Source: Rhodoferax sp. (GTDB taxonomy: Bacteria > Pseudomonadota > Gammaproteobacteria > Burkholderiales > Burkholderiaceae_C). Taken from it: DNA of 64,000 nucleotides. How positions within the stretch are numbered: position 1 is the first letter of the stretch; every line of letters begins with the position of its first letter. The stretch is from the NCBI RefSeq assembly GCF_018780565.1, contig NZ_JADMJN010000003.1, positions 310,001 to 374,000 of the forward strand. The letters run 5' to 3'. Made by a program: the position numbers and the translations under genes. This document shows positions 59,069 to 64,000 of this stretch, one piece after another. The notes under the pieces are model-generated. The model made no database searches. It was not told the origin of the DNA and was given only the letters and a program-made list of their open reading frames with translations.

Positions 59069-59919
59069 TATTTTTCTGTGTCCACCAGGCCTTTAACGAA
59101 CCATTTTTGCATCAGGATCACGACCGCGGCCGGGGGCAGCATGGCCAGCAGGGCGGTGGCCATGACCACGTTCCATTCGTTTTGAGAATCGCCGCCAGCC
59201 ACCATCATCTTGATGCCGACAACCACCGGGTACATGTCTTCCGATGTGGTGGCCAGCAGCGGCCACAGGTACTGGTTCCAGCCGTAGATGAACTGGATTA
59301 CAAACAGCGCAGCAATCGAGGTTTTGGACAGGGGCAGCAGGATGTCCTTGAAAAAGCGCATCGGCCCTGCGCCGTCCATGCGTGCAGCCTCAACCAGTTC
59401 GTCTGGCACGGTCATGAAAAACTGGCGAAACAGGAAGGTGGCGGTAGCCGAAGCGATCAGCGGAATGGTCAAGCCCGCATAGGAGTTGAGCATGCCCAAA
59501 TCCGATACCACCTTGTAGGTGGGGCCAATGCGCACCTCCACCGGCAGCATCAGGGTGACAAAAATCGCCCAGAAAAAGAAGCCTTTGAAGGGGAAACGGA
59601 AATACACAATGGCGAAAGCCGACAGGAGCGAAATGGCGATCTTGCCAAATGTGATCACCAGCGCCGTGACCAGACTGACCCACATCATGTGCGCAACAGG
59701 GGCGGTGGAACCCGATCCACTGCCGCCGCCCAGCAATGCCTTGGTATACGTTTCCCATAGATGGCTGCCAGGCAGCAGCGGCATCGGGGCCTGCACAATT
59801 TCCTGTGCGGTGTGCGTGGAGGCAACAAAGGCCAGGTACAACGGAAAGGCGACGATGATGACGCCAATGATCATCACGGCATGGGCCAGAAAGGTCAAAA
59901 AGGGACTGCGTTCAACCAT
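59068..59919 (-). CDS. ugpE: sn-Glycerol-3-phosphate ABC transporter permease
   Basis: 283-aa permease with six membrane helices. The EAA loop that contacts the ATPase is [24 protein letters not shown]. It overlaps ugpC by one base. N-terminal segment [23 protein letters not shown] is typical for UgpE. Confidence 0.95.
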   Translation of the reverse strand: MVERSPFLTFLAHAVMIIGVIIVAFPLYLAFVASTHTAQEIVQAPMPLLPGSHLWETYTKALLGGGSGSGSTAPVAHMMWVSLVTALVITFGKIAISLLSAFAIVYFRFPFKGFFFWAIFVTLMLPVEVRIGPTYKVVSDLGMLNSYAGLTIPLIASATATFLFRQFFMTVPDELVEAARMDGAGPMRFFKDILLPLSKTSIAALFVIQFIYGWNQYLWPLLATTSEDMYPVVVGIKMMVAGGDSQNEWNVVMATALLAMLPPAAVVILMQKWFVKGLVDTEK

Positions 59920-59931
59920 GGCTTGGGTGCA

Positions 59932-60813
59932 TCAGTAGTTGACGCGTTTTTCGACAAAGCGGAATTGCAGCACCGTCAACGCGATCACGATCGTCATCAG
60001 GACCACTGACTGGGCCGCCGAGCCACCCAGGTCCATGGCCTTGAACCCATCGTAATAAACCTTGTAGACCAGAATCGAGGTCGCCTGCCCCGGGCCGCCG
60101 TGGGTGGTTGCATCCACAATGGCAAAGGTGTCGAAGAAGGCATACACCATGTTGATGACCAGCAGGAAAAAAGTGGTGGGTGAGAGCAGGGGAAACTGAA
60201 TCGTCCAGAAGCGTCGCCAGGGTTTCGCGCCATCAATCGCCGCGGCTTCAATCAGGGACTTGGGAATGGACTGCAAGCCCGCGAGGAAAAACAGGAAGTT
60301 GTAGGAAATCTGCTTCCAGACGGCGGCCATCACGATCAGTGTCATGGCATGGCCTTCGTTGAGCAGGTGATTCCAGTTGATGCCCAGGTGCCCCAATGCG
60401 TAAGCCACCACGCCCAGGGAGGGCGAAAACATGAAGATCCACAGTACGCCCGCCACGGCAGGTGCCACGGCGTAGGGCACGATCAGCAGGGTCTTGTAGA
60501 ACATGGCGGCTTTGATGATGCGGTCGGCAAAAATAGCCAGCATCAAGGACAGGCCAATACCCAGAACCGCGACCAGAATCGAGAACAGTGCGGTTGTCTT
60601 GAAAGAGGCCAGGTAGCTGTCATCCGCCCATAAGCGTTTGAAGTTTTCCAGCCCGACCCATTCCGTGGAGGTGCCAAAGGCATCCTGCACCTGAAATGAC
60701 TGGAGCAGGGCTTGCGCCGCAGGCCAGAAAAAAAACACGCCAATCACCAGCACCTGGGGTGCCAGCAGCAGCCAGGGCAGGTACACAGACCGGAACTGAA
60801 CGCGCTTTTCCAT
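59932..60813 (-). CDS. ugpA: sn-Glycerol-3-phosphate ABC transporter permease
   Basis: 293-aa permease with six membrane helices; partner of UgpE. The EAA loop is [25 protein letters not shown]. The N-terminus [22 protein letters not shown] is the UgpA pattern. It lies 12 bases upstream of ugpE. Confidence 0.95.
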   Translation of the reverse strand: MEKRVQFRSVYLPWLLLAPQVLVIGVFFFWPAAQALLQSFQVQDAFGTSTEWVGLENFKRLWADDSYLASFKTTALFSILVAVLGIGLSLMLAIFADRIIKAAMFYKTLLIVPYAVAPAVAGVLWIFMFSPSLGVVAYALGHLGINWNHLLNEGHAMTLIVMAAVWKQISYNFLFFLAGLQSIPKSLIEAAAIDGAKPWRRFWTIQFPLLSPTTFFLLVINMVYAFFDTFAIVDATTHGGPGQATSILVYKVYYDGFKAMDLGGSAAQSVVLMTIVIALTVLQFRFVEKRVNY

Positions 60814-60866
60814 AAGTTTCGCTTAAGTGTCCGGTCCGGCGTGTTTTTAAAAGTCCGTCAGGTGTT

Positions 60867-62171
60867 TCAGGACTTGTTGGCCTTCTGGAACCGTTCCAGA
60901 TGCTCGTTGCCACGTTTGACAATGGCGTCCAGTGCCTCCTTGGCGGATTTCTTGCCGTTCCAGACTTGTTCGAGTTCTTCGTCCTCCACCGCACGGATCT
61001 GCACATAGTTGCCCAGGCGGATGCCCCGGCTCTTGTCCGTGACCTTGCGGATCATCTGCGACACGGCGACGTCGGTTCCGGGTTTTTCCTTGTAAAAGCC
61101 GGATTTCTCAGTCAACTGGTAAGCCGCCGTGGTGATGGGCAGGTAGCCGGTGCGCTTGTGGCTGGCGGATTGCACTTCGGGACTGGACACGTAGTTGAAG
61201 AAGGCGGCCACACCCTTGTACTCAGCAGGCTTCTTGCCGGCCATCACCCACAGGCTGGCACCGCCAATGACCGTGTTTTGCGGCGCACCGGGCACATCAG
61301 GGTAGTAGGGCAGCGTGGCCAGGCCATAGCCAAACTTGGCGTTCTTGGCCACATTGCCGTAAAAACCGGCCGAGGTGGTGATCATGGCGCATTCGCCCGA
61401 AATGAAGCTGGCTTCAGGTACGTTGCCACGGCCTTTGTAGACAAACAGACCCTGTTTGGACATGTTGGCCAGGTTTTCGATATGCCGCTGATGCAGGGGG
61501 GAATCCACCTTCAGGCGTGCATCCAGTCCAGCCAGACCGTTGGACTTGCTGGCGAATTCCACGTTGTGCCAGGCGGAGAAGCTCTCCAGCTGGGTCCAGC
61601 CCTGCCAGGCGGTGGTGAAGGGGCATTTATGGCCACTGGCCTTGAGCTTGGCGGCCGCCAGTGCCACTTCGGGCCAGGTGCTGGGTGCTTTGCTGGTATC
61701 GAGTCCGGCGGCTTTGAAGGCGTCCTTGTTGATATAGAACACCGTGGTCGAACTGTTGAACGGGAAGCTCAGCATCTGGCCATTGGGTGCGGTGTAGTAG
61801 CCGGCCACGGCCGATACATAGGCCGTGGGGTCAAATTTGTAACCTGCGTCCTTCATGACCTGCCCTACGGGCACGATGGCGCCCTTGCTGGCCATCATGG
61901 TGGCGGTGCCAACCTCAAATACCTGCAGGATGTGGGGCGCGTTACCCGCCCTGAAGGCCGCCACGGCGGCGGTCATTGACTCGTCATAACTACCTTTGTA
62001 GGTAGGCACAATTTTGTAATCCTTCTGGCTGGCATTGAAGTCCTTGGCCAGATCATTGACCCATTCGCCGTTGACGGCGGTCATTGAGTGCCACCACTGG
62101 ACTTCGGTTTGTGCCTGGACCGACAGCGAACATGCGGCTGCAAGGCCAATGGCAGCAAATTTCAATTTCAT
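60867..62171 (-). CDS. ugpB: sn-Glycerol-3-phosphate ABC transporter, binding protein
   Basis: 434-aa periplasmic receptor for glycerol-3-phosphate and glycerophosphocholine. Signal peptide MKLKFAAIGLAAACSLSVQAQ; UgpB body TEVQWWHSMTAVNGEWVNDLA, then YKGSYDESMTAAVAAFRAGN and the ligand-pocket region GNVPEASFISGECAM. AAGGAGTTCGC before ATG 62171 is a strong ribosome-binding site. A candidate PHO box lies 44-61 bases upstream. Confidence 0.96.
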   Translation of the reverse strand: MKLKFAAIGLAAACSLSVQAQTEVQWWHSMTAVNGEWVNDLAKDFNASQKDYKIVPTYKGSYDESMTAAVAAFRAGNAPHILQVFEVGTATMMASKGAIVPVGQVMKDAGYKFDPTAYVSAVAGYYTAPNGQMLSFPFNSSTTVFYINKDAFKAAGLDTSKAPSTWPEVALAAAKLKASGHKCPFTTAWQGWTQLESFSAWHNVEFASKSNGLAGLDARLKVDSPLHQRHIENLANMSKQGLFVYKGRGNVPEASFISGECAMITTSAGFYGNVAKNAKFGYGLATLPYYPDVPGAPQNTVIGGASLWVMAGKKPAEYKGVAAFFNYVSSPEVQSASHKRTGYLPITTAAYQLTEKSGFYKEKPGTDVAVSQMIRKVTDKSRGIRLGNYVQIRAVEDEELEQVWNGKKSAKEALDAIVKRGNEHLERFQKANKS

Positions 62172-62214
62172 GCGAACTCCTTGGGTGTAAGAGGGACGAG
62201 CTTAATGGGGCACT

Positions 62215-62232
62215 GTGACGCTTATGCGACAA
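62215..62232 (-). promoter_or_regulatory. Candidate PHO box upstream of ugpB
   Basis: On the minus strand TTGTCGC-ATAA-GCGTCAC: two 7-mers separated by 4, each matching the CTGTCAT half-site at 4 of 7 bases. CATTAA, a possible -10 box, lies about 7 bases downstream. ugp is a Pho-regulon operon in enterics; use of PhoB here is inferred. Confidence 0.35.
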
Positions 62233-62414
62233 AAATAAGTCAAGACCCGAGCGAACCATTAAACACCTGTTTTTTACCGGCGGTTATCGGGGTTTCCATC
62301 AGGTGGAGTCCATCCGGTCAGTGGGTGAATGCTGCACTGCGGTAACATCTCAGCCCAGCCGGGCGCAGCTTCACGCCACCCCGTGTCACGTTCTGGCTGT
62401 AACTACACAACCCG

Positions 62415-64000
62415 ATGAACGCCCCCATCCAGCTCAATCATTTAGTGTCCGCGTCCGCTCACGAGCAGCACGCGCACGCCCGCATTCGCGAAATTCCCTA
62501 CAACTACACCTCGTTTTCAGACCGTGAAATCGTGATCCGCTTGCTGGGTGCACCAGCCTGGGAATGGCTGAACCGCCTGCGCGATGAACGCCGTACGGGC
62601 CGGTCCGCCCGCATGTTGTATGAGGTGTTGGGTGACATCTGGGTGGTGCAGCGCAACCCCTATTTGCAGGATGACCTGCTGGACAACCCCAAGCGGCGTG
62701 TGCTGCTGGTCGAGGCGTTGCAGCATCGCCTGGGCGAGGTGCAAAAGCGCCGCACGCCCGAAACCGACCCCGAGCGCGACGCTTTGGTGGGTGAACTTCT
62801 CAAGGGTGCCAATGCGGCTGTGCAGGCTTTTGATGCGGCCTTCATCGAAACAGCATCGTTGCGGCGCAAGACGCAGAAGCTGCTGGTCAAGCTGACGGCC
62901 AAAGACAACATCAAGTTCGATGGTCTCTCGCGCGTCAGTCACGTGACCGATGCCACCGACTGGCGTGTGGAGTACCCGTTCGTGGTGCTGACGCCCGACA
63001 CCGAGCTGGAAATGGCGGGTTTGGTCAAAGGCTGTATTGACCTGGGACTGACCATCATCCCCCGGGGTGGCGGCACCGGCTACACGGGTGGTGCGGTTCC
63101 CCTGACCTGGAAGAGCGTGGTCATCAACACCGAAAAGCTCGAAGCCATGACCGAAGTCGAGATGCTGACGCTACCGGGCTTGTCCCAGCCTGTGGCCACG
63201 GTCTGGACCGAAGCGGGCGTGGTTACCCAACGTGTGGCTGATGCGGCCGAACGCGGCGGTTTTGTGTTTGCGGTGGACCCGACCTCGGCCGAGGCGTCGT
63301 GCATTGGCGGCAATATCGCCATGAACGCAGGCGGAAAGAAGGCCGTGCTGTGGGGCACAGCGCTGGACAACCTTGCCAGCTGGCGCATGGTGACGCCGCA
63401 AGCCGAGTGGCTGGAGGTGACGCGCCTGAACCACAACATGGGCAAGATTCACGATGCTGAAGTGGCCAGTTTCGAACTGAAATATTTCAAGGCTGACGGC
63501 AAAACCCCGATCCGCACCGAACGGCTGGATATTTCAGGCAAGTCATTTCGCAAGGAGGGGCTGGGCAAGGATGTCACTGACAAGTTCCTGAGTGGTCTGC
63601 CGGGTATCCAGAAAGAAGGCTGTGACGGCCTGATTACCAGTGCCCGTTGGGTGGTGCACCGCATGCCGGTGCACACGCGCACCGTGTGCCTGGAATTTTT
63701 TGGCAATGCCAGGGACGCAGTGCCCAGCATTGTGGAGATCAAGGACTTGATGTTTGCCGAGCAAAAGCGCTCGGGCGTGCTGCTGGCCGGCCTGGAGCAT
63801 CTGGATGATCGCTACCTCAAGGCCGTGGGTTATGCCACCAAGTCCAAGCGCGGTGGCCTGCCCAAGATGGTGTTGTTTGGCGACATCGCGGGTGACGACG
63901 CCGATGCGGTGGCGCGTGCCACCTCCGAGGTGGTCCGCATTGCGAATTCACGCAGCGGCGAGGGCTTCATCGCCATCAGCCCCGAGGCGCGCAAGAAGTT
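62415..64000 (+). CDS. Large FAD/FMN-binding oxidoreductase, DUF3683 type (partial at window end)
   Basis: Open from ATG 62415 to the last base (528 codons). An N-terminal DUF3683-like region ([19 protein letters not shown]) is followed by a PCMH-type FAD-binding domain with [19 protein letters not shown] and [20 protein letters not shown], similar to D-lactate and glycolate dehydrogenases. Full-length homologues in Burkholderiales have about 1,300 residues and end with iron-sulfur domains, expected beyond the window. Substrate unknown. It is divergent from ugpB. Confidence 0.88.
   Translation, partial: MNAPIQLNHLVSASAHEQHAHARIREIPYNYTSFSDREIVIRLLGAPAWEWLNRLRDERRTGRSARMLYEVLGDIWVVQRNPYLQDDLLDNPKRRVLLVEALQHRLGEVQKRRTPETDPERDALVGELLKGANAAVQAFDAAFIETASLRRKTQKLLVKLTAKDNIKFDGLSRVSHVTDATDWRVEYPFVVLTPDTELEMAGLVKGCIDLGLTIIPRGGGTGYTGGAVPLTWKSVVINTEKLEAMTEVEMLTLPGLSQPVATVWTEAGVVTQRVADAAERGGFVFAVDPTSAEASCIGGNIAMNAGGKKAVLWGTALDNLASWRMVTPQAEWLEVTRLNHNMGKIHDAEVASFELKYFKADGKTPIRTERLDISGKSFRKEGLGKDVTDKFLSGLPGIQKEGCDGLITSARWVVHRMPVHTRTVCLEFFGNARDAVPSIVEIKDLMFAEQKRSGVLLAGLEHLDDRYLKAVGYATKSKRGGLPKMVLFGDIAGDDADAVARATSEVVRIANSRSGEGFIAISPEARKK

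Overview
The window reads as chromosomal core DNA of a betaproteobacterium of the order Burkholderiales, most likely family Comamonadaceae (a Rhodoferax- or Polaromonas-like organism). The evidence is moderately high GC, the gltBD - mla - murA - his - tat - petABC - sspAB gene order, the large DUF3683-type FAD oxidoreductase, and the protein sequences themselves. I see no insertion sequence, prophage, integron or CRISPR array. Almost every gene is a recognisable housekeeping gene, and no gap between genes exceeds 300 bases.

Layout. 1-3162: end of gltB and all of gltD (ammonia assimilation). 3218-8791: the mlaFEDACB lipid-transport operon, then a second two-gene ABC exporter. 8818-17306: bolA-type gene, murA, and a nearly complete histidine operon hisGDCBHAFIE. 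17303-19681: small membrane protein, HIT protein and tatABC. 19714-23733: a periplasmic DegQ/DegS-type protease, a cysteine-cluster protein, a Nif3-family protein, pdxA and mscL. 23869-27932: petABC (cytochrome bc1) and sspAB. 27983-33720: tRNA-Thr, dciA-like gene, LytM-type peptidase, secA, argJ. 33717-40552: an AAA protein and a MutT-type hydrolase converge on yacG-zapD-coaE-pilD-pilC-pilB. 40674-44822: tRNA-Pro, ispB, rplU-rpmA-obgE, proB. 44864-50657: CNP1-like protein, rppH, proS, lytic transglycosylase, a Lon-like AAA protein, grxD and an FKBP isomerase. 50668-56069: PhnA-like protein, a PEP-CTERM protein behind a sigma-54-type promoter, prmC-prfA-hemA and a small membrane protein. 56092-62171: a ugpBAECQ operon for glycerol-3-phosphate and glycerophosphodiesters, followed by an orphan polyamine-type binding protein. 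From 62415 a giant FAD oxidoreductase gene runs off the end.

The most unusual signal is not a gene. A short interspersed element of about 54 bp occurs about twelve times. Its 3' part is a 17-nt AT-rich palindrome, GCTAT-N7-ATAGC (with variants). Its 5' part carries AAATCGGC about 37 nt, and CTGTAGCCCT about 29 nt, before the palindrome. It lies on both strands. Four copies are intergenic; the others lie inside, or over the ends of, protein-coding genes. It encodes the C-terminal tails of GltB and of the MutT-like protein and holds the start codons of hisD and hisH, yet no reading frame is broken. The coordinates were found by eye and need a profile search to confirm.
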